DNA from: Candidatus Cloacimonadota bacterium
GTDB lineage: Bacteria > Cloacimonadota > Cloacimonadia > Cloacimonadales > TCS61
Direction of reading: 5' to 3'
DNA length: 6,893 nucleotides
Assembly: GCA_027064945.1 (NCBI GenBank)
Contig: JAMOPB010000440.1
Location: 1 to 6,893, forward strand
The position numbers and the translations under genes are program-made. The notes beneath the pieces are model-generated. The model searched no databases. It saw only the letters and a program-made list of their open reading frames with translations, and was not told where the DNA came from. Of this stretch, positions 1-5,349 are shown piece after piece (position 1 is the stretch's first letter; every line of letters begins with the position of its first letter).

Positions 1-507
1 TGCAACAGTATTTTCATCTAATTCTGAAGGAATATGGACCATTGCTTCATGTAAGTTTGGATCAAATTCCTGCTTTTCTGCATCAATCTTTGTGACACCT
101 TCTTTTTTTAATAGATTCTCTAATTGTTGATAAATTAGTTCGATACCTTTTTTGAAAGCTTTGTGATCAGTTTTCTTTAAGTCCGGATGTAAAGCGCGTT
201 CAAAATTATCTACTACATCACAGAGTTCTATTACCAATCTCTCTGTAGCATTTTTAATCCAATTGGATTTATCAGCAATTGAACGTCTTCTGAAATTTTC
301 AAATTCAGCTGCTTTGCGAATAAGCTTATCATTTAATTGTGCATTTTCTTTTAACAATTTTTCATATTTATCTTCCAAAGTAAGCTCCTTTTCTTTAGAA
401 GATTCTTTTACCTCTTGATCAGAATTATCTACAATTTCTTCACTTTGAATTTCTTCAGTTTCTTCTTTAACTTCTTCTTCTTTTATCTTTTCATTTTTCT
501 TTTTCAT
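1..507 (-). CDS. grpE: GrpE, DnaK nucleotide exchange factor (3' end cut off by window)
   Basis: GrpE releases ADP from the chaperone DnaK (Hsp70) in the cytoplasm so that it can bind fresh ATP and let go of its client. The frame opens at the ATG complementary to 505-507 and stays open for 169 codons to the left edge, so the C-terminal end is missing. Residues 1-40 are a disordered, Glu/Lys-rich tail. Residues about 41-95 form the long dimerising helix and contain AEFENFRRR (67-75), a GrpE hallmark. DNFERAL (100-106) and FDPNLHEAMVHIP (148-160) are also typical, the latter leading into the beta-domain that contacts DnaK. The start is supported by AGAGG at 515-519 (complement), 7 nt upstream. 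The gene begins 25 nt after the hrcA stop with no terminator between, so it is cotranscribed with hrcA. Few residues (roughly the last 20-30) should be missing. The identification is secure. Confidence 0.96.
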   Translation of the reverse strand, partial: MKKKNEKIKEEEVKEETEEIQSEEIVDNSDQEVKESSKEKELTLEDKYEKLLKENAQLNDKLIRKAAEFENFRRRSIADKSNWIKNATERLVIELCDVVDNFERALHPDLKKTDHKAFKKGIELIYQQLENLLKKEGVTKIDAEKQEFDPNLHEAMVHIPSELDENTVA

Positions 508-532
508 CGCTGAACCTCTATTTATCATATCT

Positions 533-1582
533 TTATTTAACAGTTGTTAACATTCCCTTTTGGGTTGTCTGAGTAATTATATTAGCAATATCTCTAATAA
601 TTGAGATATTTTTCTTATAATTCATTCTATTAGGACCAACTAATCCTAGATATCCCGGAACTCCAAAAATTTCATAGCGAGCAAATATCAAAGTACAATT
701 AGCTAGTTCCGGTTGTCCAAGCTCTTCGCCCATTAGAATATGAACTTCGGAGTTTGATTCATGTTTTTTCATTAAATTTACCAAATGTTCTTGGCGTTGA
801 ATAAATCCTAAAAATGTTAGAATAGATTTTTTATCATCAAATTCAGGTTGTTCCAAGAAGCTAATATTTCCATCAAAATGAATAAAATAGCTACTGATTT
901 CAGTGAGTGCATTTTGCAATTCTGATAAGAACAATTTCAAAATAGCATTTTCCGAAGATTGGTTTTCAACTAAATCTTCTAAAAGATTATCTTGAATATC
1001 ATATATTCTGTGTCCTGCCAAGCGTTCATTGATATATCTTACAATTGCTTTTAGTTGTTGCTCGGTAATATCATAATCGCATTTAAGGATAACTGTCTTG
1101 TCCAATCCGCTATCAAGTGAAATCACGAAAATTAATTTATCATCTGTAATTTTGAAAACATCTAATTTTTCTAAATAGCCTAAAGAAATTTCAGGTTCTG
1201 CTACAAAACTAAGTTGATCTGTCTCTTTTGCTAAAAGTTGCATTATGTAATGAAGCGCAAGAGGTGTATCTTTATAATTTCTTATCAAAATTTGTCGTAA
1301 AAATTCTAGATTATGAAACTTAGTTTCAGCAATTTCGTTTTCAATTAGTTTTATATAGCGTCGATAACCTTTCACAGTAGGAACTCTTCCTGCTGAAGTA
1401 TGAGCTTGAAATATCAGATTTTCTTTTTCAAGTTTAGAGAGATCTATCCTGATAGTAGCAGAACTGGCTTCAGGAATATATTTATCACAAATCAAACCTG
1501 AAGAAACCGGTTCAAAAGATTCAATATAATCTTCTATCAAATATTTAAGAACTTTTTGTCTTCTGATTTCACTTTTTTTCAT
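533..1582 (-). CDS. hrcA: HrcA, heat-inducible transcription repressor
   Basis: HrcA is a dimeric repressor that binds CIRCE operators and shuts off chaperone operons; in studied bacteria its activity depends on GroEL, so heat stress relieves repression. The protein is full length for the family (349 aa). Residues about 1-77 form the N-terminal winged helix, including SSATIRIDLSKLE (40-52) as the presumed recognition helix and HTSAGRVPT (61-69) in the wing, both strongly diagnostic. The middle is the GAF-like/dimerisation region. The C-terminal part has the conserved VHILMGEELGQ and the stretch around GVPGYLGLVGPNRMNY. The ATG start has AAGGTGGAG just upstream (1585-1593, complement). An oddity is Ile46 where most HrcA proteins I know have Asn (TIRN). 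The gene heads an operon with grpE and has CIRCE-like operators upstream, so it is probably autoregulated. Confidence 0.97.
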   Translation of the reverse strand: MKKSEIRRQKVLKYLIEDYIESFEPVSSGLICDKYIPEASSATIRIDLSKLEKENLIFQAHTSAGRVPTVKGYRRYIKLIENEIAETKFHNLEFLRQILIRNYKDTPLALHYIMQLLAKETDQLSFVAEPEISLGYLEKLDVFKITDDKLIFVISLDSGLDKTVILKCDYDITEQQLKAIVRYINERLAGHRIYDIQDNLLEDLVENQSSENAILKLFLSELQNALTEISSYFIHFDGNISFLEQPEFDDKKSILTFLGFIQRQEHLVNLMKKHESNSEVHILMGEELGQPELANCTLIFARYEIFGVPGYLGLVGPNRMNYKKNISIIRDIANIITQTTQKGMLTTVK

Positions 1583-1600
1583 AACTCCACCTTTTATTTA

Positions 1601-1627
1601 TTAGCATTCAGTTATCTTATTTGCTAA
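1601..1627. promoter_or_regulatory. CIRCE operator 1 (HrcA binding site), promoter-proximal to hrcA
   Basis: An inverted repeat with perfect 6-bp arms, TTAGCA (1601-1606) and TGCTAA (1622-1627), separated by 15 nt. This matches the length and core of the known CIRCE element TTAGCACTC-N9-GAGTGCTAA. Counting full 9-nt arms, TTAGCATTC matches 8 of 9 and ATTTGCTAA 6 of 9. It lies 18 nt upstream of the hrcA start codon and begins about 10 bp after the predicted hrcA -10 box, so it would cover the transcription start and the early leader, the usual place for CIRCE. The site is somewhat degenerate, but position, spacing and the adjacent hrcA gene make the call strong. Confidence 0.9.
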
Positions 1628-1637
1628 ATACACAGAC

Positions 1638-1665
1638 AATTTAAAAAGAAGAATCAGATTGTCAA
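1638..1665 (-). promoter_or_regulatory. Sigma-70-type promoter of hrcA-grpE
   Basis: On the minus strand there is a perfect -35 hexamer TTGACA (complement of 1660-1665), a 16-bp spacer and a -10 hexamer TAAATT (complement of 1638-1643; 4 of 6 to TATAAT). Transcription would start near 1631, immediately before CIRCE operator 1, giving a leader of about 50 nt before the hrcA ATG. That geometry is the one expected for HrcA-repressed vegetative promoters. The start site is predicted, not shown. Confidence 0.7.
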
Positions 1666-1687
1666 ATATTTTTTTTAGCAATCTATT
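1659..1687 (+). promoter_or_regulatory. Possible plus-strand promoter, back-to-back with the hrcA promoter
   Basis: TTGTCA (1659-1664; 5 of 6 to the -35 consensus), a 17-bp spacer and TCTATT (1682-1687; 4 of 6 to the -10 consensus). The near-palindrome TTGTCAA at 1659-1665 serves as -35 on both strands, so this promoter and that of hrcA would overlap at their -35 boxes. The -10 lies within CIRCE operator 2. Transcription would start near 1694 and leave a leader of about 210 nt. This is only a candidate; another weak pair (TTGTAA at 1721-1726, GATATT at 1744-1749, spacer 17) lies downstream. Confidence 0.35.
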
Positions 1688-1701
1688 ACAAATACTGCTA
1701 A
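1675..1701. promoter_or_regulatory. CIRCE operator 2, second HrcA-type site in the divergent region
   Basis: A second inverted repeat with the same perfect arms and spacing as operator 1: TTAGCA (1675-1680), 15 nt, TGCTAA (1696-1701). Against the 9-nt CIRCE arms, TTAGCAATC matches 8 of 9 and TACTGCTAA 7 of 9, so it is slightly closer to consensus than operator 1. It lies upstream of the hrcA -35 box as seen from hrcA. Its centre (1688) is 74 bp from that of operator 1 (1614), about seven helical turns, so both sites would face the same side of the DNA. It could act in looping repression of hrcA, or repress the divergent plus-strand gene whose possible -10 box lies inside it. Confidence 0.8.
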
Positions 1702-1722
1702 AAATCAAATAAACATTGATTT
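1702..1722. repeat. 7-bp inverted repeat abutting CIRCE operator 2
   Basis: AAATCAA (1702-1708) and TTGATTT (1716-1722) are perfect inverted copies around a 7-nt loop. The repeat starts at the base right after CIRCE operator 2. It is AT-rich, so it could be a weak RNA hairpin at the start of the plus-strand leader or a chance palindrome. No known factor is assigned. Confidence 0.4.
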
Positions 1723-1902
1723 GTAAAGAGTTACGGTTGTTTTGATATTTTTTTCTTTATTTAAGAGTTAATCATTCTTTTAAGGAATCATTAGATTAAA
1801 AGTTGTTATATTGTTGCCATTAAAACTACTCTTTTTCTTATCTGAAAATAAATACTTGTAAGAAAATAGAAATTTTCATTTTATAACTGCGTAGGAGGAA
1901 AA
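1723..1902 (+). other. AT-rich 5' leader of the DUF697 gene, no coding content seen
   Basis: The rest of the 320-nt intergenic region contains no convincing ORF, tRNA or known riboswitch. It is very AT-rich. A small hairpin GAAAAT-AGAA-ATTTTC sits at 1862-1877, just ahead of a strong ribosome-binding site AGGAGG (1893-1898, only 4 nt before the ATG). A U-rich tract TTTTTCTT (1832-1839) could pair weakly with AGGAAAAA (1896-1903), which spans the second half of that site and the first base of the start codon. Whether this has any regulatory meaning is unknown. Confidence 0.45.
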
Positions 1903-2940
1903 ATGAAATTGATCAAACGCATAATTTTCTTTTTTTCATTATTATTGGTTTATCTAATTATGAAAGAATTTATCATTTTATATAATCAAGCAAATCAGAT
2001 TGCGCCGATTTGGGGATATGCCATCATTTTAGTAGCATTGCTTTTTATGGGATATTTTATCATCTTACCTGCAATAAAAATATGGAAGATACCACAAAAC
2101 GTAGCACCGGCAAAAACAGAAGATGCAGAGCAGAAAGTTATTGAAAAACGGATAAAGAATTTTCGCGAAAATGCATATTTAAAAAAAATAGAATTTGATT
2201 TTTCTTCATTAGAAAACGATAAACAAAGCTATACTCGGGTAATTAATGAATTAAATAAAGAAGCAGATCGCTTACGAAGAAGAGATGTTTCTCAATTATT
2301 TTATTCAACCAGTTTAGCTCAAAATGGATTTATTGACGCTATTTTTATTTTATCATCCAGCATAAATCATGTAAAAAATATTTTTATATTATACAATGGT
2401 AGGGTTAATAACAAAGATCTTTGGAAGATTGCAAAAAATGTTTATTATTCAATGGCAATAGGAGGTTCAGAAGGAGCTGAATATGTTTCTGATGAGATAG
2501 TATCAAAATTTGCTTCTGACGTTTTGAAAGGAATTCCATTTATTGATAAAATACTATCATCATTAGCAGATGGATTGGTGAATGCTATTTTGCTTACTCG
2601 CATTAGTTACATTACAGAGAATTATTGTACTCTTACTTATATATCGAAAAGTACCGACCTCTCCCCTTCAACAGGTTTTGTTATAAATTCAGCTAGGAAT
2701 ATTACTTCTGATATATTGGAAAAAATAAGCAAATCAATGCGTAAAATTGCTGTTGATAAAACATTGGATTTTGCACAAATAGCTATAAATCCCGTCGGTT
2801 ATGTTTGGGGTAAAGCTATCGAAAATAATGAGAACTTGGATGAAGCAGAAAAAGAACGAAGAAAAGAAAATGCAAAAATTATTGGTAATCCAATTGCTTA
2901 TGGATTAGGCAAATTAATTTCTTCTTTACGGATAAAATAA
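1903..2940 (+). CDS. DUF697 (YcjF-like) inner-membrane protein
   Basis: Function is unknown; it is placed in the DUF697/YcjF group from its architecture. Two hydrophobic segments lie at the N-terminus (about residues 6-27 and 37-59) with a short hairpin between, which anchors the protein in the inner membrane. A charged, probably helical linker follows (about 70-135). Residues about 136-250 resemble DUF697: NGFIDAIFILSSSINHVKNI, an LYNGR turn, a small-residue stretch AIGGSEGAEY, and LADGLVNAILLTRISYITENY near the end. The C-terminal 95 residues include two similar short motifs, INPVGYVWGKAI and GNPIAYGLGKLI, separated by a Glu/Lys-rich helix. At 345 aa it is close to E. coli YcjF. The ATG has AGGAGG 4 nt upstream. 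In gammaproteobacteria ycjF follows the GTPase-like gene ycjX and is heat-shock induced; no ycjX is seen here, but the neighbour is hrcA. It probably forms an operon with the next gene, 41 nt downstream. Confidence 0.72.
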   Translation: MKLIKRIIFFFSLLLVYLIMKEFIILYNQANQIAPIWGYAIILVALLFMGYFIILPAIKIWKIPQNVAPAKTEDAEQKVIEKRIKNFRENAYLKKIEFDFSSLENDKQSYTRVINELNKEADRLRRRDVSQLFYSTSLAQNGFIDAIFILSSSINHVKNIFILYNGRVNNKDLWKIAKNVYYSMAIGGSEGAEYVSDEIVSKFASDVLKGIPFIDKILSSLADGLVNAILLTRISYITENYCTLTYISKSTDLSPSTGFVINSARNITSDILEKISKSMRKIAVDKTLDFAQIAINPVGYVWGKAIENNENLDEAEKERRKENAKIIGNPIAYGLGKLISSLRIK

Positions 2941-2981
2941 AAGTAATGAATCTTGCTCATTAGAAAGAAAGGAGCTAAATC

Positions 2982-3599
2982 ATGAAAAAGTTTATACTTA
3001 CCATTATAATAATTGTCTTAACCGGCATGCTTTTAGCAGAAGAATCAGGAAGACATGGTCTAGGATTTGCCGGCGGAATGATTTCCGGTAGTGGATTTTC
3101 CTATCGATATCTAGGAAGTAAATACGGTTTTCAAGTAAACTTAGCAGCTATTAGTAGAAATGGTGAAGATGTAACCTTTCCGGAGTCATATCATGGTGGT
3201 ATGCAAACTGGTGATGACGATATTTTTACAGATCATTATTATGGACGGGAAACCTTTTTTAACATTGGATTTAATTATTTGAAACTATTACACACAACTT
3301 CAAAATCACAATTCTATGTTTTGGGTGGAGCAGCTGTGTATTATGATTCAGAAGAATATTTTGAACAAGACTACATATATAATGAAGATTCAGAAATTTA
3401 TGTAAAGAATGGTAACGTAAGAGAATCAACCGATGATGAAATTCTTATCAATACCGGAGCAGGTATTGGAATTTCATACAATTTAACTAAAAATATCGTT
3501 ATTTTTGTAGATTGGCCACTTGTTGTATCATTTAGGAATGACAATACAGATCTTACAATGGCAATTCCACAAGGTGGTATTCACTATTTTTTTAAATAA
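2982..3599 (+). CDS. Secreted protein, probable small outer-membrane beta-barrel
   Basis: I do not recognise a named family. The N-terminus is a clear signal peptide: KK at 2-3, a hydrophobic core at 4-18 and a probable cleavage after Ala19 (LLA before EES), with no lipobox cysteine. The mature part of about 186 residues has Gly- and aromatic-rich alternating stretches such as HGLGFAGG, GFSYRYLG, FFNIGFNYL, FYVLGGAAVYY, INTGAGIGISYNL and IVIFVDWPLVVSF, consistent with a small beta-barrel of about eight strands in the outer membrane. The segments between them are strongly acidic (around residues 77-85, 122-140 and 149-153), as surface loops might be. It ends GGIHYFFK, so the usual terminal Phe is followed by one Lys. 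The start has AAAGGAG (2968-2974) 7 nt upstream. It follows the DUF697 gene by 41 nt without a terminator and is followed by one, so the two probably form an operon. A soluble periplasmic beta-protein is the alternative. Confidence 0.65.
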   Translation: MKKFILTIIIIVLTGMLLAEESGRHGLGFAGGMISGSGFSYRYLGSKYGFQVNLAAISRNGEDVTFPESYHGGMQTGDDDIFTDHYYGRETFFNIGFNYLKLLHTTSKSQFYVLGGAAVYYDSEEYFEQDYIYNEDSEIYVKNGNVRESTDDEILINTGAGIGISYNLTKNIVIFVDWPLVVSFRNDNTDLTMAIPQGGIHYFFK

Positions 3600-3606
3600 T
3601 CGATAA

Positions 3607-3646
3607 AAAAAGGTAGGAAAAGTTTTTATTCTCTTCCTACCTTTTT
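3607..3646. terminator. Bidirectional intrinsic terminator between convergent operons
   Basis: A perfect 13-bp inverted repeat: AAAAAGGTAGGAA (3607-3619) and TTCCTACCTTTTT (3634-3646), with a 14-nt loop. The core GGTAGGAA/TTCCTACC is flanked by A's on the left and T's on the right, so the transcript ends in a U-run whichever strand is read. It lies 7 nt after the plus-strand stop at 3599 and 19 nt after the manC stop (3666, minus strand), so it can end both operons. Confidence 0.88.
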
Positions 3647-3665
3647 CAAATTATATTTCATCAAT

Positions 3666-4721
3666 TTATAGATATTTATCTAATTTTTCTTCTTTTAATT
3701 TTTCCACAATTTTTTTCACGTCTTCGCTTCGAGATTTATCAGCAATCAAAATAGCATCTCCACTATCAACAACAATTATGTTTTCTATTCCAATTGTTGC
3801 GACGAATTTATCTGAGATAATGTAATTGTTTTTACTGTCAATATTTTCTCTTTCACAGCGAAAAACATTTCCGTCAGCATCTTTATCACTAACATCATAC
3901 AATGCTTTCCAACTTCCTACATCACTCCATCCATAATCCACAGGAATTACAACACGTTTTTCCGCCTGTTCCATAATTCCAATATCAACCGGAATACGTG
4001 GCATTTTAGCATAATGTTCGGAAAAATCTGCAGAAAATCCTTCGGTTTCCCAAATTGTTCCAATCTTATCTAATAAATTATAAACCTTTGGAAGATAATT
4101 TTTGAATGAGTCTAAAATAGTCTCAATTTTCCACATGAACATTCCACTGTTCCAATAGAAATTACCAGCTTGTAAAAATTTCTTAGCTGTCTCAATATCC
4201 GGTTTTTCTTTGAATCGTTCAACAATTTGAGTTTCTTCATCAATATTTTCACCGGCTTCTATATATCCATATCCTGTTGCGGGATAATTTGGTTTAATGC
4301 CGAAAGTAACCAAATAATCATTTTTTGCCGATCTTTCAGCAGTTTTAATAGAAGCATGAAAATCATCCTCTAAAGCGATTAAATGATCAGCAGGCAATAT
4401 AATCATAGTTTCGTTCAGATCGTGTCTTAAAGCCAGATATTTAGCGCTTAATCCAATACAAGGAGCTGTATTCATTCCAAAAGGTTCGATTATGATATTT
4501 TCTTTAGGCAGGTTTGGTAAATGTTTGCGTGTAAGCTGTACTTGAGAAGCAGCAGTGACAATATAGATTTTTTCCAAATCAATAATTGGCAATAAACGCT
4601 CAACAGTCATTTGTAGCATTGATTTATCTGAAATAATATTTAAGAATTGTTTTGGATTTGAAGCTCGACTAAGAGGCCAAAACCTGCTTCCTACACCACC
4701 TGCCATAATTAAAGCTATCAT
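3666..4721 (-). CDS. manC: Mannose-1-phosphate guanylyltransferase (GDP-mannose pyrophosphorylase)
   Basis: The enzyme makes GDP-mannose from mannose 1-phosphate and GTP in the cytoplasm, supplying mannose, fucose or rhamnose-type sugars for surface glycans. The nucleotidyltransferase signature MAGGVGSRFWPLSR (6-19) with PKQF (23-26) is at the N-terminus. It is followed by IIEPFGMNTAPCIGL (77-91), ILPADHLI (108-115) with the metal-binding Asp, YPATGYGYI (146-154), FKEKP (170-174), NSGMFMWK (191-198) and PVDYGWSDVGSWKAL (260-274). At 351 aa it has only the guanylyltransferase with its short C-terminal extension. The phosphomannose isomerase domain of bifunctional proteins (about 470-480 aa) is absent, so isomerase activity must come from elsewhere. 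The ATG has AAAGGAG 5 nt upstream; this site touches the lolA stop, 10 nt before the start, so translation is likely coupled to lolA. The gene symbol follows family use; manC1 or algA-like names are also applied. Confidence 0.95.
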   Translation of the reverse strand: MIALIMAGGVGSRFWPLSRASNPKQFLNIISDKSMLQMTVERLLPIIDLEKIYIVTAASQVQLTRKHLPNLPKENIIIEPFGMNTAPCIGLSAKYLALRHDLNETMIILPADHLIALEDDFHASIKTAERSAKNDYLVTFGIKPNYPATGYGYIEAGENIDEETQIVERFKEKPDIETAKKFLQAGNFYWNSGMFMWKIETILDSFKNYLPKVYNLLDKIGTIWETEGFSADFSEHYAKMPRIPVDIGIMEQAEKRVVIPVDYGWSDVGSWKALYDVSDKDADGNVFRCERENIDSKNNYIISDKFVATIGIENIIVVDSGDAILIADKSRSEDVKKIVEKLKEEKLDKYL

Positions 4722-4731
4722 AAAAACTCCT

Positions 4732-5349
4732 TTATTTAGTTAGATCAATCACTTCAACTGAATCATCTATATTCATTTCAAAGATATTTTCAGGAAGAGT
4801 TTCATTTAATTTCATATTCCTAAATTGGTAACTTACAGAATTTCCTTGCAGATCATAAAGCACAACATCTTGAACATAATAATCTTCAATAAATGCTTCT
4901 ACCCTACCACCGCTATACTCAAGTTTTACCAAAAAGCCTTCATCGCTTTCTGTGATATAAATTGTTGAAATATCCCAATATTGTCTTAATAACTCAACAG
5001 GTTTAAGTTGAATATTTGTATTTTTTGAGATCATCAATTTGTTCATACCGGGATCAAAGATATAAATTTTATCTTTTGTGATTTTCATCTCTTGCGCATT
5101 GGGTTTGGAATATTTTAAGATTAAATTTTCACTATCGTAATACATTTTCCCACTTGATTCGATTTTCTTGTCCATTGCAGCCCAGCTATTTTTTTGTGTA
5201 AAATCTGCTTGAAATGTTTCAATGCGATCATAATTGTTCATCATTTCTCGCATTAAATCTGCTGCTTTTTCTTCGTTTTCTTCAACTGCCATTAACAAAA
5301 GTGGCAAGATGAAGATAATCAATAATAACTTACTCTTTAATGTAGCCAT
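4732..5349 (-). CDS. lolA: LolA-like outer-membrane lipoprotein carrier protein
   Basis: LolA picks up lipoproteins released by the LolCDE transporter and carries them across the periplasm to the outer membrane. The N-terminus is a signal peptide: Lys5 and Lys7, a hydrophobic core at 8-20, and likely cleavage after Ala21 (LMA before VEE). The mature part has the LolA pattern: IETFQADFTQ (43-52), SSGKMYYDSENLILKYSKP (65-83), KDKIYIFDPGMNKLM (92-106), a middle segment with VELLRQYWDI, and the final strands around GNSVSYQFRNMKLNETLPENIFEM. The length (205 aa) is normal. The start codon lies inside the end of ftsK (20-nt overlap); the only Shine-Dalgarno-like sequence, AGAGGA (complement of 5361-5366), is 11 nt away, a long spacing, so translation may rely on coupling. 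No better start exists, because later ones would destroy the signal peptide. An ftsK-lolA neighbourhood is known in other diderm bacteria, including E. coli. Confidence 0.9.
   Translation of the reverse strand: MATLKSKLLLIIFILPLLLMAVEENEEKAADLMREMMNNYDRIETFQADFTQKNSWAAMDKKIESSGKMYYDSENLILKYSKPNAQEMKITKDKIYIFDPGMNKLMISKNTNIQLKPVELLRQYWDISTIYITESDEGFLVKLEYSGGRVEAFIEDYYVQDVVLYDLQGNSVSYQFRNMKLNETLPENIFEMNIDDSVEVIDLTK

Noticed and set aside
1770..1792. Direct repeat AATCATT (1770-1776 and 1786-1792), with flanking TTAATC/GATTAA arms, as an operator
   Set aside because: The repeats are short and AT-rich and match no site I know; in this composition such repeats are expected by chance.
2944..2962. 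Small inverted repeat TAATGA/TCATTA between the DUF697 gene and the next gene, as a possible terminator
   Set aside because: The stem is only 6 bp, AT-rich and not followed by a T-run, and the next ribosome-binding site starts 6 nt later; it does not break the operon.
3666..4721. Bifunctional ManC with phosphomannose isomerase activity
   Set aside because: The protein ends at 351 residues right after the guanylyltransferase region; there is no C-terminal cupin isomerase domain and no frameshifted remnant downstream, where the terminator follows at once.
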